Positions 1-7,879 of a DNA stretch of 64,000 nt are shown one piece after another. A program made the translations under genes and the position numbers. The stretch covers positions 1,550,001 through 1,614,000 of the forward strand of contig NZ_CP013293.1 in NCBI RefSeq assembly GCF_001456155.1, written 5' to 3'. The notes under the pieces are model-generated. The model had not been told where the DNA came from. It did no database searches and saw nothing but the letters and a program-made list of their open reading frames with translations. Within the stretch, counting starts at the first letter, position 1; every line of letters starts with the position of its first letter. The DNA comes from Chryseobacterium sp. IHB B 17019. GTDB lineage: Bacteria; Bacteroidota; Bacteroidia; Flavobacteriales; Weeksellaceae.

Positions 1-1
1 G

Positions 2-343
2 GAAGGAGTTTCCATGGATGAGCTTGCTGTAATCTACAAATCGGCGGATATTTTTATCTATCCCAGTTTTTTTGAAGGATTCGGGATTCCGGTAATAGAA
101 GCTCTTTTCTCAAAAACAATCGTTATAACAAGCAATACAAGCTGTCTTCCCGAAGCCGGCGGCCCGGATTCTGTATATGTAGCCCCTGAAAACTACCTGG
201 ATATTCAATCTAAAATAAAATTCCTCTGGAACAATGAAGCAGAGAGAAAACGCCGTGCTGACAAGGGTTTTCAATTTGTTCAGAAGTTTAATGATGAAGT
301 CATTGCTAATGAACTGATGAATCTTTATCAGAAAGTACTTTAA
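2..343 (+). CDS. GT4-family glycosyltransferase, C-terminal fragment (cut by window start)
   Basis: The reading frame is open from base 2 and the real start lies outside the window. The visible part is the C-terminal half of a GT-B glycosyltransferase of family GT4: the donor-binding signature S-x-E/D-L-A-x-x-Y-x-x-A-D is followed by PS-FFEGFGIPVIEA, where the EGFGIP Glu contacts the nucleotide-sugar donor in this family, and then by AGG-P-D-S and a helical tail. Such enzymes build polysaccharide, LPS or glycolipid on the cytoplasmic side. An internal ATG at 14 falls inside the conserved motif and is not the start. The acceptor sugar cannot be inferred. It converges on the peptidase gene that follows. 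Confidence 0.85.
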   Translation, partial: EGVSMDELAVIYKSADIFIYPSFFEGFGIPVIEALFSKTIVITSNTSCLPEAGGPDSVYVAPENYLDIQSKIKFLWNNEAERKRRADKGFQFVQKFNDEVIANELMNLYQKVL

Positions 344-348
344 AAAAT

Positions 349-376
349 AAAACCTCACAATCGCGAGGTTTCATTT
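349..376. terminator. Bidirectional terminator between convergent genes
   Basis: An inverted repeat (AAACCTC at 350-356, GAGGTTT at 365-371) has A-rich sequence on the left and T-rich sequence on the right, so it can stop transcription from both the glycosyltransferase and the convergent peptidase. Confidence 0.75.
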
Positions 377-378
377 TA

Positions 379-1548
379 CTATTTAATTAAAATTTTTCTG
401 ACAACGGTTTGCCCTTTGGCTTTTAAAGTTCCGATATAAGCTCCGGTAACAAGATTTCCAACATTAACATTGGTATTATTATCTTCTTTCAACAATACAT
501 GTCCGAGCAAATCTGTGACTTCAAAATGGAAATCTTTTATATCTTTTGGAAGATCAATATTTAAAATATCTTTGGCCGGATTCGGATGGATTTTTACCGA
601 TTCCAAAGTATTGGATTTTGTTTCATTAGTTCCCAAAACAGCTGTTGTTGCCACTGCAAAATGCTGTAATGCTCCTACAGCAGCCTTTCCGACATTGAAA
701 ATATAGACAGGATCTGTATTTGCAAAAGTGTCATTGGATGTATGCGGATAATTACTTCTGATCTTTTCAAAAAAGCCTGTAATGACTTCTCCTTTTTCCT
801 CAAACGGTATATAATCTGTGTCTTCTGCAGGATCAACATCTGTAAGAAGGGTGGAATACAGTTGGGTGCAGTTTCTCAATTGTTGAGTCATTGCTGTTGA
901 AGCGGCGTTATTACTTGCTAAACCTCCCTGATCTTCATCACAAAAAATCGTATCGTTATTGTTTCCCATTTTTCCACCAACCTGGTCAAGATTGAAAACC
1001 ACCTTGATATCCAACTGTTTAACATTATTTTGATACACTACATTGTTGACATAATGATCGCTACCCAGCAAGCCTTGCTCTTCACCGGAAAAATGAATGA
1101 ATTTAATTGAATATTCCGTAGGAACATCTTTTAAAATCCTTGCAGCTTCCAAAATGATCGACGTTCCGCTTCCGTTGTCATTGACTCCGGGACCGTTGAT
1201 ACTGTCAAAATGCCCACAGATAATCACGTATTTATTGGGATAAACCGTTCCTATTTTAGTTATAATTAAGTTTTTCGAGCTTTTATTGCTGAAAGTAAAC
1301 GGGTCTTCCGTAATCTGACTGGCAGTATATCCGAAAGCTAAGTATTTATCTTTAAGCCAGTTAAACGCGTTCACATTGGCTGTCGAGCCCGTAGTTTTAA
1401 TACCTAAATTAGCAAAATCCTGTAGATTCGTCGTAATATTGGATTGTGAAACCATGTTGGCCCTGTTCTGATAGGCCTGAATAAAGCTTTGTGCATTTAA
1501 ACTGAAACCTGATAAAGAAAAGAGTAGTAGTGTGGTAATTTTTTTCAT
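379..1548 (-). CDS. Secreted M28-family zinc aminopeptidase with T9SS sorting domain (copy 1)
   Basis: Predicted extracellular metallopeptidase of 389 aa. Residues 1-20 form a signal peptide ending in N-A-Q. The M28 domain covers about 90-300 and shows the full co-catalytic zinc set: H113, D124, E157, D188 and H269, with general base E156 in G-E-E-Q-G. Residues about 318-389 form a Por-type C-terminal sorting domain (HPNPAKDILN, ending in K-I-L-I-K), so export by the type IX system and surface attachment or release is expected. It is closely similar over its full length to the next gene, a tandem duplicate. A TAAATTTG -7 box lies at 1583-1590. The exact substrate is unknown; family members release N-terminal amino acids or dipeptides. 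Confidence 0.9.
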   Translation of the reverse strand: MKKITTLLLFSLSGFSLNAQSFIQAYQNRANMVSQSNITTNLQDFANLGIKTTGSTANVNAFNWLKDKYLAFGYTASQITEDPFTFSNKSSKNLIITKIGTVYPNKYVIICGHFDSINGPGVNDNGSGTSIILEAARILKDVPTEYSIKFIHFSGEEQGLLGSDHYVNNVVYQNNVKQLDIKVVFNLDQVGGKMGNNNDTIFCDEDQGGLASNNAASTAMTQQLRNCTQLYSTLLTDVDPAEDTDYIPFEEKGEVITGFFEKIRSNYPHTSNDTFANTDPVYIFNVGKAAVGALQHFAVATTAVLGTNETKSNTLESVKIHPNPAKDILNIDLPKDIKDFHFEVTDLLGHVLLKEDNNTNVNVGNLVTGAYIGTLKAKGQTVVRKILIK

Positions 1549-1582
1549 CTTGTGTTACTTTTTTGTATTTTTCATAATCCTG

Positions 1583-1590
1583 CAAATTTA
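1583..1590 (-). promoter_or_regulatory. -7 box (TAAATTTG) of the M28 peptidase copy 1
   Basis: Matches the Bacteroidetes sigma-A -7 consensus TAnnTTTG, 34 bp before the start codon on the minus strand. Confidence 0.55.
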
Positions 1591-1594
1591 GAAA

Positions 1595-1621
1595 TAAAAA
1601 AATCCTGAGCAATTCAGGATT
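1595..1621 (-). terminator. Terminator of M28 peptidase copy 2
   Basis: Stem AATCCTGA (1601-1608) pairs with TCAGGATT (1614-1621), and on the minus strand a run of T follows. It lies between the two tandem peptidases, so they are probably separate transcripts. Confidence 0.75.
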
Positions 1622-1644
1622 CAATTTATTTTAAGTTTTTAATA

Positions 1645-2817
1645 TTATTTTCCTATAATAATTTTTCTTACCGCTGTTTTATCATTTGCTTTAATTGTAC
1701 ACAAATAAGCGCCGTTTGCAAGATCTGAAACATTAATTTTCGTTTCGTTTTCCTTGTTTAAAACTAATCGGCCTGTAAGGTCTGTAATTTCTAGACTGAA
1801 ATGTTTGATGTCTTTTGGAAGTTCAATATTTAAAACATCTTTTGCGGGATTAGGATAAATTTGTACAGATTCCAGAGAATTAGTTGCTGTTTCATTTGTT
1901 CCCAGAACACTCGTTGCCACCGCAAAATGCTGAAGTGCCCCGACTGCAGCTTTTCCTACATTAAAAACATAAGTAGGATCCACATTGGCAAAGGTATCGT
2001 TCACCGTATGTTCATTATAACTTCTGATATTTTCATAGAATCCTGTAATAATGTCCCCGTTTTGCTCAAAAGGAACATAATCTGAAGAATAAGCGTTTGA
2101 CATCACTGATAGCAATGGAGAATACAGAGTCGTACAAGTTGCCAGTTGTTGGGTAAACGTCAAAGACTGTGCATTATTTCCCGGTAATCCGGCCTGGTCG
2201 CTTTCACATTTTATAGCATTGTTGATATTTCCTATTTTTCCTCCCACCTGATCAAGGTTGAAAACCAATCTTACATTCAGTTGACGAACGTTATTTTGGA
2301 AAACCACATTATCTGCATAATGCCCACTGCCTTGCAAGCCTTGCTCTTCCCCTGAAAAATGAATAAACTTGATAGAATATTCTGTAGGGATATCTTTTAA
2401 AATCCTCGCCGCCTCCAGGATGATAGAAGTTCCGCTTCCGTTATCACTTACACCGGCGCCATTTACGGTATCATAATGTCCGCAAATGATAACGTAAATA
2501 TTGGGATATGTTGTTCCGGTTTTTGTGATAATTAAATTTTTAGAGCTTACATTTCCTCCAAAAGTAAAAGGATCTTCCACAATTTGACTGGCTGTATATC
2601 CATAGGATTGGTATTTTGCTTTAAGCCAGTTTAATGTATTTGTGTTGGCGGTAGAACCAGTCGTTTTAATACCAAGGTTTTCAAAATCCTGCAGCATTGT
2701 GGTAATATTCGTCTGAGAAACCATATTTGCTCTGTTCTGATAAGCCTGGATAAAACTTTGAGCATTGAAGCTATAAGTTGCTAATGAAAAGAGTAGAAAA
2801 GTAGTTAATTTTTTCAC
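1645..2817 (-). CDS. Secreted M28-family zinc aminopeptidase with T9SS sorting domain (copy 2)
   Basis: Paralogue (390 aa) of the neighbouring peptidase with the same architecture: signal peptide to about residue 20, M28 domain with H114, D125, E157/E158 and D189 plus the later E-H-T histidine, and a T9SS C-terminal sorting domain starting at the P-N-P-A-K-D motif. Sequence differences concentrate in the stretch between the fourth and fifth zinc ligands (about 195-265), which lines the substrate cleft in this fold, so the two copies may differ in specificity (inference). It has its own -7 box at 2854-2861 and its own terminator. Confidence 0.9.
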   Translation of the reverse strand: MKKLTTFLLFSLATYSFNAQSFIQAYQNRANMVSQTNITTMLQDFENLGIKTTGSTANTNTLNWLKAKYQSYGYTASQIVEDPFTFGGNVSSKNLIITKTGTTYPNIYVIICGHYDTVNGAGVSDNGSGTSIILEAARILKDIPTEYSIKFIHFSGEEQGLQGSGHYADNVVFQNNVRQLNVRLVFNLDQVGGKIGNINNAIKCESDQAGLPGNNAQSLTFTQQLATCTTLYSPLLSVMSNAYSSDYVPFEQNGDIITGFYENIRSYNEHTVNDTFANVDPTYVFNVGKAAVGALQHFAVATSVLGTNETATNSLESVQIYPNPAKDVLNIELPKDIKHFSLEITDLTGRLVLNKENETKINVSDLANGAYLCTIKANDKTAVRKIIIGK

Positions 2818-2853
2818 TATTTAAGAAAATTTTATAAATTTAATAATATTAGG

Positions 2854-2861
2854 CAAATGTA
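2854..2861 (-). promoter_or_regulatory. -7 box (TACATTTG) of M28 peptidase copy 2
   Basis: TAnnTTTG match on the minus strand, 36 bp before the start codon. Confidence 0.55.
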
Positions 2862-2868
2862 TATAATA

Positions 2869-2898
2869 AAAAAATCCTGAGCAAAAAACTCAGGATTT
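2869..2898 (-). terminator. Terminator after rplT
   Basis: Ten-base stem AAATCCTGAG (2872-2881) with CTCAGGATTT (2889-2898) and a T-run on the minus strand. It has almost the same stem sequence as the hairpin at 1595-1621. Confidence 0.8.
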
Positions 2899-2925
2899 AT
2901 ATTGATAACAAAAAATTCTACATTA

Positions 2926-3270
2926 TTATTTTACTTGTTCTACAACAGCTTTGAAAGCTTCAGGGTGATTCATTGCTAAATCAGCTAAAACTTTTCTGTT
3001 AAGCTCAATGTTGTTCTTTTTAAGAGCTCCCATAAACTGAGAGTAAGACATTCCGTGTACTCTGGCTCCTGCGTTGATACGAGTGATCCAAAGTGCTCTG
3101 AAGTTTCTTTTCTTCTCTTTTCTACCACGGTAAGCATATTGCATTGCTTTTTCCACGGCGTTTTTAGCTACAGTCCAAACGTTCTTTCTTCTGCCGAAAA
3201 AACCTTTAGCTTGCTTAATAATTTTCTTTCTACGAGCTCTTGAAGCTACGGAGTTTACTGATCTTGGCAT
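2926..3270 (-). CDS. rplT: 50S ribosomal protein L20
   Basis: 114 aa, the usual length. The start [16 protein letters not shown], the RGR-K-KRNFR-LWI-RINA core and the M-SYS-F-GALKK motif are diagnostic of L20, which binds 23S rRNA early in 50S assembly. It lies 120 bp after rpmI on the same strand and ends the translation block. In proteobacteria and firmicutes L20 can repress its own operon through an mRNA structure; the 120-bp rpmI-rplT gap shows no structure that I could assign to this. Confidence 0.97.
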   Translation of the reverse strand: MPRSVNSVASRARRKKIIKQAKGFFGRRKNVWTVAKNAVEKAMQYAYRGRKEKKRNFRALWITRINAGARVHGMSYSQFMGALKKNNIELNRKVLADLAMNHPEAFKAVVEQVK

Positions 3271-3390
3271 AATTTAATTGTTTTTTTGAAATGTGCGGTA
3301 AATTGTTTCATTACTCTTAGCTGCTCCATTTCAGGGTTAAAATTTTGAATTGTTTTGAATTCTTATAAACCGAATATAGATTTATAAAAA

Positions 3391-3588
3391 CTACTTAATT
3401 GCTAATTGACGTTGAACGCTTTTTTCATCCACTTTAGCTACATAAGAAGTAGTAGTAAGATTTCTCTTCTGCTTAGTTTCTTTTTTAGTTAAGATGTGGC
3501 TTTTGTAAGCATTTTTTCTTTTGATCTTACCAGAACCAGTAAGAGCAAAACGTTTTTTAGCACCTGATTTCGTTTTTAATTTTGGCAT
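3391..3588 (-). CDS. rpmI: 50S ribosomal protein L35
   Basis: 65 aa from the ATG at 3588: [14 protein letters not shown] is the universal L35 start and the rest is a strongly basic chain of normal length. A longer frame opens further upstream at 3654, but those 22 extra residues overlap the 3' end of the preceding gene and are not part of L35. It sits 34 bp downstream of an unknown secreted-protein gene instead of next to infC, which is unusual. Confidence 0.96.
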   Translation of the reverse strand: MPKLKTKSGAKKRFALTGSGKIKRKNAYKSHILTKKETKQKRNLTTTSYVAKVDEKSVQRQLAIK

Positions 3589-3622
3589 TGTTTTGCTTTT
3601 TATTGTTTTGTTATCAATATTT

Positions 3623-4246
3623 TTAATTACAATTTTTTTCGAAATATTCAACAAAAGTGAAAGGATCTTTTTTAAATTCTATTTCACCTTTTTCATAAGC
3701 TTCATTTACTTTTGGACATTTATCTTTAAAATATTTCAATAAAGCTTTTACATTAGCTTTTTTCTGAAATGAATTTATAGTTAAAGGTCCGCCATCCATC
3801 ATTGAAGTTACAATATTTCCGGGCTCATTTTTATATTGGAAAATATAAATTGAATGTTTAGCTTCTTTTGAATAAAAATTACCATTTCTAAAAGAGTTTT
3901 CAATATCTCCATTTGAAAAAGTATAAACATTTAATTTTCCAGTATAAATTTTATAAAGCCATTTTTTTTCATTTTTCAGTTCTGCAACTGGTATAGGTTC
4001 TGCAATGGCAGTTTTATTTCCTTCTTTATACTCGATTTTACTTAAATCATCCAACGAAACTTGTTTCTTTTGTGCGTCTTTTGATTCTTTATAATCAAGC
4101 AAGTTTTTCTTACTTACTTTTGCCAATTCGTCAGCAAATCCATTCACTACTTTTCCATCTTTAAAAGTAAGTACAGCTGGGAATTTCTGGGCATATATAA
4201 TACATGAACCCACTAGTCCTGTTATCAGGATAATTTTTTTTATCAT
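3623..4246 (-). CDS. Secreted protein of unknown function (207 aa)
   Basis: An N-terminal signal peptide (M-I-K-K-I-I-L..., cleavage likely after I-I-Y-A-Q at about 20) is followed by a lysine-rich soluble domain with no motif I recognise. [12 protein letters not shown] stretch near the start resembles beta-rich segments of small periplasmic proteins in Bacteroidetes. Two of its three Cys are in the C-terminal part, where a disulfide is possible. It lies between a GT-C glycosyltransferase and rpmI on the same strand, and its 3' end may contain the rpmI promoter. A TACTTTTG -7 box at 4269-4276 suggests it starts its own transcript. Confidence 0.7.
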   Translation of the reverse strand: MIKKIILITGLVGSCIIYAQKFPAVLTFKDGKVVNGFADELAKVSKKNLLDYKESKDAQKKQVSLDDLSKIEYKEGNKTAIAEPIPVAELKNEKKWLYKIYTGKLNVYTFSNGDIENSFRNGNFYSKEAKHSIYIFQYKNEPGNIVTSMMDGGPLTINSFQKKANVKALLKYFKDKCPKVNEAYEKGEIEFKKDPFTFVEYFEKNCN

Positions 4247-4268
4247 TGTGTTTTTATAAATTAGTTTG

Positions 4269-4276
4269 CAAAAGTA
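4269..4276 (-). promoter_or_regulatory. -7 box (TACTTTTG) upstream of the secreted protein and rpmI
   Basis: TAnnTTTG match 22 bp before the start at 4246. It may drive the 4246-rpmI-rplT transcript. Confidence 0.5.
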
Positions 4277-4286
4277 CGGAAAAATC

Positions 4287-6101
4287 TTAATATTTCCTCT
4301 GTAATTCCAGTTTTTCTAAAAATATTCTTTTTTCTGGAATAAGAACTACTTTTACAGCATTATTTTCATACATAATTTTTACATCAAAATCTGAAGAATT
4401 AGTTCCGGAATTTTTTACTTCCCACTTTTCATTAGAAGGATTAATAAAAGATAAATTGTAAGGTTTCCCTTTGTCCATCAGCTTTACGAGCTTATTTTCA
4501 ATAAAAAAACTTTTTTCACCGGAAGTATTGTTAAATAAGTAACCCGGAATCTGTAACATGTCATGTCTCTTTTTAATGCCCGTATTTTTTCCGTATTTAT
4601 TAAAATATAAAATATGCTGATCATTATTTTGCTCAGCTAAAACCTGTACATAATTATTTTTAAAAACAGGATTAATTTTCATCTGTTCACCCACATTAAA
4701 CTCAGGAATGACACCCATATGATAAATAATAATATCAGGATTTCTATTCAAAACATACTTGGCATCGCCCAATTCATGAGCTAAGGCACCAGTTCCAAAA
4801 TTTTCTGGAGGATGGCGCGGTATGTAGTAATCATTTAAACCAAGCATATCAACTGTCGGTAAATCAGACGAGTACGGAATGCATCCGGCAGCAGTAACAG
4901 CAATTAAAGTTTTATCAGGAAAAGTATTTTTTAAAGTTTCACCTAGCTTCATTCCCCGGAATTCCCAGCGCTCGTCAATCGCATAATGATTAAGAGGAAT
5001 AAGAGTTTGAGCATATCCGTTAATGATCAGTAAAAAAATCAACCCAAGTTTGGTATTTTTATTTTTGATTGTAAATTGAAGTTTGTCAAGACCAAAAATG
5101 ATGGCAAAAACAAATAAAATTAATACAACATAATAATGCCGAATAGCCGGAAATATATCTCCACCCACCAAAGTTACATAGGAAACCCACGCAATTATAT
5201 TCAACAATAAAAAGAATCCAAAGAGGTTTTTCTTTTGGAATACTAAGTGGTACAAAGTGAATAATCCCAACGTAGATAAAAGCAAGGTCGCAAGAAAGGC
5301 TTTTACATTATAAAATCCGCCTCTCAGAATATGATGAATAGTAACTTTTACCTTCACCAAAGCTGTATTCGGAACCCATTCACCGTAAAAATTGTATCTG
5401 AAAATTAATTGTCCCAATAAAAATAAAGTTGGCAATATAGCAGCTGCAAAGAAAATTTTAATAAGATTTCTTTTGTTATTTCTATTAATGAACAATAAAA
5501 ATCCGGAGGTCAAAATCGTGAATAAAAAGCCGTCGGGCCTTGTAATCGCTAAAAGTCCGAGCCAAAGAGACAACAAATATATTTTGCTGAAATTCTTATC
5601 ATTCACAATTCTTGAAACCTCTATCAACACTAAGGTTAAAAGGAAAATATATAAAGGCTGCTCCAGCCCGCCAATCGCCCAGACTACAAAGCATGGAGTA
5701 GTAACCAATAAAAGTACAGCCAGGAAAATATATTCTTTTTTAATACTTTGTGTCCTGAAATAGGATAAAATTGCCGCTAATGTTCCTATCGAACAGATAA
5801 TTCCTAAAATTCTTGCCGCAACGATAAGATCCATTCCCATTTTTCCCAAAGCAGAAACGCCCAGCACCCAAAGCAGATTGGAATATCCTTCTACGGGATG
5901 CCCGTCATTCCACGTTAAACCTTTTCCTTCAATAAAACGTTTTGCATAACGTAAGGATATTAAGCTGTCATCAGAAATGAAAGGGTAGTAGTAAAAACAG
6001 CCTAAAGCGAAAATAATGACCGTAATTAGAAAAAAAGATTGATATCCAAGCTTCATACATATTTTATTGACAAGAGCTTTCCAAACTTTTCGGAAATGCA
6101 C
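4287..6101 (-). CDS. GT-C-fold membrane glycosyltransferase (AftB/LphB-like)
   Basis: About 604 aa. The N-terminal two thirds are hydrophobic with around ten membrane segments; the C-terminal 200 residues look soluble and periplasmic. The segment P-F-I-S-D-D-S-L-I-S-L-R-Y-A followed by N-D-G-H-P-V-E-G-Y-S-N-L-L-W-V (about 40-80) is the signature of a GT-C group that includes mycobacterial AftB and Legionella LphB, which use polyprenyl-phosphate sugars; the Asp pair at 44-45 fits the catalytic acidic motif of the first outer loop. An internal Met at residue 16 (6056) just before the first membrane segment is an alternative start. A role in envelope polysaccharide or glycolipid decoration is an inference. 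Confidence 0.75.
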   Translation of the reverse strand: MHFRKVWKALVNKICMKLGYQSFFLITVIIFALGCFYYYPFISDDSLISLRYAKRFIEGKGLTWNDGHPVEGYSNLLWVLGVSALGKMGMDLIVAARILGIICSIGTLAAILSYFRTQSIKKEYIFLAVLLLVTTPCFVVWAIGGLEQPLYIFLLTLVLIEVSRIVNDKNFSKIYLLSLWLGLLAITRPDGFLFTILTSGFLLFINRNNKRNLIKIFFAAAILPTLFLLGQLIFRYNFYGEWVPNTALVKVKVTIHHILRGGFYNVKAFLATLLLSTLGLFTLYHLVFQKKNLFGFFLLLNIIAWVSYVTLVGGDIFPAIRHYYVVLILFVFAIIFGLDKLQFTIKNKNTKLGLIFLLIINGYAQTLIPLNHYAIDERWEFRGMKLGETLKNTFPDKTLIAVTAAGCIPYSSDLPTVDMLGLNDYYIPRHPPENFGTGALAHELGDAKYVLNRNPDIIIYHMGVIPEFNVGEQMKINPVFKNNYVQVLAEQNNDQHILYFNKYGKNTGIKKRHDMLQIPGYLFNNTSGEKSFFIENKLVKLMDKGKPYNLSFINPSNEKWEVKNSGTNSSDFDVKIMYENNAVKVVLIPEKRIFLEKLELQRKY

Positions 6102-6170
6102 TGCAAAATAACGAAAAATAAAAAAGCCACAGATTAGTTCTGCAGCTTCGCTTTAAATATTTAGATAAAA

Positions 6171-6992
6171 TTATGCTTTAATAAATTCTAAAATGTCTTT
6201 ATTAATTGTTTCTGCTTCCGTCGTTGGCATTCCGTGAGGGAAACCTGGATACGTGATCAACGTACCGTTTTTCAACAATTTAATAGATTTTAATGCAGCA
6301 TTTTGATAAGGCACAATTTGGTCATCTTCACCATGTAAAACCAAAACCGGAATATCAACAGCCTTCAGGTCTTCTCTGAAATCAGTTTCAGAAAACGCCT
6401 TAATGCCATCATAATGAGCAACAATACCACCCATCATTCCCTGTCTCCACCAGTTTCTCTGGATTCCTTCTTTTACATTGGCACCTTCTCTGTTGTAGCC
6501 GTAGAAAGGAATCGTCAAATCAATATAAAACTGCTGTCTGTTGTTTAAAGTTTGATCTCTGATGTTGTCGAAAACTTCCATTGGAACACCGTCCGGATTG
6601 CTTTCGCTTGCCACCATAATTGGCGGAACCGCACTGATTAATACTGCTTTTTTTGCTCTGCCGTTGGCATATTTATTCACATAGCGGATCACTTCACCAC
6701 CACCTGTAGAATGCCCGATGTGAACTACGTCTTTCAGGTCCAGAAATTCTACCAGCTCGGCAGCATCTGCGGCGTAAGTTTCAATATTGTGACCGTAAAT
6801 ATTCTGGCTGGAACGCCCGTGTCCTCTTCTGTCGTGAGTAATTACTCTGTAACCTTTCTGTAAGAAAAAGATAACCTGTGCATCCCAGTCATCTGATGAT
6901 AAAGGCCATCCGTGGTGGAACATCAATACTGGTCCTTCTCCTTGATCTTTGTAAAAAATTTCTGTTCCGTCTTTTAGTTTAAGTGTGCTCAT
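6171..6992 (-). CDS. Alpha/beta hydrolase of the cofactor-free haloperoxidase/arylesterase type
   Basis: 273 aa, typical of non-heme chloroperoxidase-like hydrolases. The nucleophile elbow is G-H-S-T-G-G (S95), the acid D224 lies in H-G-E-D-D-Q-I-V-P and the base H253 in G-F-P-H-G-M-P. The oxyanion stretch H-H-G-W-P and the R-R-G-H-G-R-S motif are also intact. No signal peptide, so it is probably cytoplasmic. The family hydrolyses esters or lactones and shows perhydrolase activity in vitro; the natural substrate cannot be read from sequence. It has its own -7 box and lies after the infC terminator, so it looks like an independent insertion in the thrS-infC-rpmI-rplT block. Confidence 0.88.
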   Translation of the reverse strand: MSTLKLKDGTEIFYKDQGEGPVLMFHHGWPLSSDDWDAQVIFFLQKGYRVITHDRRGHGRSSQNIYGHNIETYAADAAELVEFLDLKDVVHIGHSTGGGEVIRYVNKYANGRAKKAVLISAVPPIMVASESNPDGVPMEVFDNIRDQTLNNRQQFYIDLTIPFYGYNREGANVKEGIQRNWWRQGMMGGIVAHYDGIKAFSETDFREDLKAVDIPVLVLHGEDDQIVPYQNAALKSIKLLKNGTLITYPGFPHGMPTTEAETINKDILEFIKA

Positions 6993-7061
6993 AGCTTGTG
7001 GTGTTTAATTGTTTAATAATTTATTTTTGATTCAAATAAGTTTTGTTCCTTATTTCTAAAG

Positions 7062-7069
7062 CAAATGTA
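7062..7069 (-). promoter_or_regulatory. -7 box (TACATTTG) of the alpha/beta hydrolase
   Basis: TAnnTTTG match on the minus strand, about 70 bp before the start codon. Confidence 0.5.
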
Positions 7070-7140
7070 TGATTAAACTTTTCATTGAATCTTAACCTAA
7101 GTTAAAATTTTATTCAATTTTAATAGTATATTATATAAAT

Positions 7141-7168
7141 AAAAAAACCTCAAATTGCTTTGAGGTTT
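7141..7168 (-). terminator. Strong terminator after infC
   Basis: A perfect 10-bp stem (AAACCTCAAA at 7145-7154, TTTGAGGTTT at 7159-7168) with a T-run on the minus strand. It closes the thrS-infC unit and separates it from the genes on the way to rpmI. Confidence 0.85.
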
Positions 7169-7204
7169 ATATCGTAAATCAGATCTCAATGATCTGGCTG
7201 TAGA

Positions 7205-7765
7205 TTATTTAGCTGGTTTTTTAGGACTCATCATCATAATCATTCTCTTTCCTTCAAGTTTAGGAAGCTGATCTACTTTTCCGACATGCTCAAGTTCCTG
7301 AGCCAATTTTAAAAGCAAGATTTCTCCCTGATCTTTAAAGATAATCGAACGTCCTTTAAAAAATACGTAGGTCTTCAATTTTGAACCTTCTTCAAGGAAT
7401 TTTTCAGCATGCTTTTTCTTGAATTCATAGTCGTGCTCGTCTGTCTGAGGTCCGAAACGGATCTCTTTCACCACTACTTTCACTTGTTTAGCTTTTAGTT
7501 CCTTCTGTTTTTTCTTTTGCTCGTATAAGAACTTTTTATAGTCCAATATCCTAGCAATAAAAGGTTCAGCCTTGTCGGAAATTACTACCAGATCCAAATC
7601 CTGCTCTTGAGCAAATTGTCTTGCTTTGTCAGTTGGATATACTCCCGGCTCTACGTTATCGCCCACCAAACGAAGTTCTCTCACACGAATTTTATCGTTG
7701 ATCAAATGCGCGTCCTCTTGTACCGGACGTCTCTGTGGGCCCCTGTTGTTAAATCTTTGTGCTAT
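7205..7765 (-). CDS. infC: Translation initiation factor IF-3, apparently starting at AUA
   Basis: The domain order is normal: N-terminal domain with [14 protein letters not shown], linker K-K-Q-K-E-L-K-A-K, and C-terminal domain with [13 protein letters not shown] and F-F-K-G-R-S-I. The frame has no ATG before the conserved core. A TTG at 7705 would cut just before I-N-D-K-I-R. The frame continues upstream through a [18 protein letters not shown] extension, of the kind typical of Bacteroidetes IF-3, to an ATA codon at 7763-7765, and an in-frame stop lies five codons further up. I therefore place the start at ATA (186 aa). Non-AUG starts in infC allow autoregulation because IF-3 itself rejects them. 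Confidence 0.9.
   Translation of the reverse strand: MAQRFNNRGPQRRPVQEDAHLINDKIRVRELRLVGDNVEPGVYPTDKARQFAQEQDLDLVVISDKAEPFIARILDYKKFLYEQKKKQKELKAKQVKVVVKEIRFGPQTDEHDYEFKKKHAEKFLEEGSKLKTYVFFKGRSIIFKDQGEILLLKLAQELEHVGKVDQLPKLEGKRMIMMMSPKKPAK
7763..7765 (-). promoter_or_regulatory. infC: Candidate AUA start codon of infC
   Basis: Reading the infC frame upstream on the minus strand gives ACA-ATA-GCA-CAA-AGA, then AAC-AAC-AGG. The only NTG codon downstream of the in-frame stop and before the core is the TTG at 7705, which would remove the basic extension. The rare AUA is the only near-cognate AUN codon in position for the extended protein. Confidence 0.55.
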
Positions 7766-7879
7766 TGTATTATAATTTTATTGGTTAGTATTAATTTTAT
7801 TTTAAATTAATAGATTCAGAGATTCAGAAATTCGTTTTAATAATATCTTAATTTCTAAATATTTAATCTCTTAATTAAT

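Noticed and set aside
7205..7705. infC starting at the TTG at 7705
   Set aside because: Possible, but it drops the basic extension that is in frame and IF-3-like; kept only as the alternative to the ATA start.
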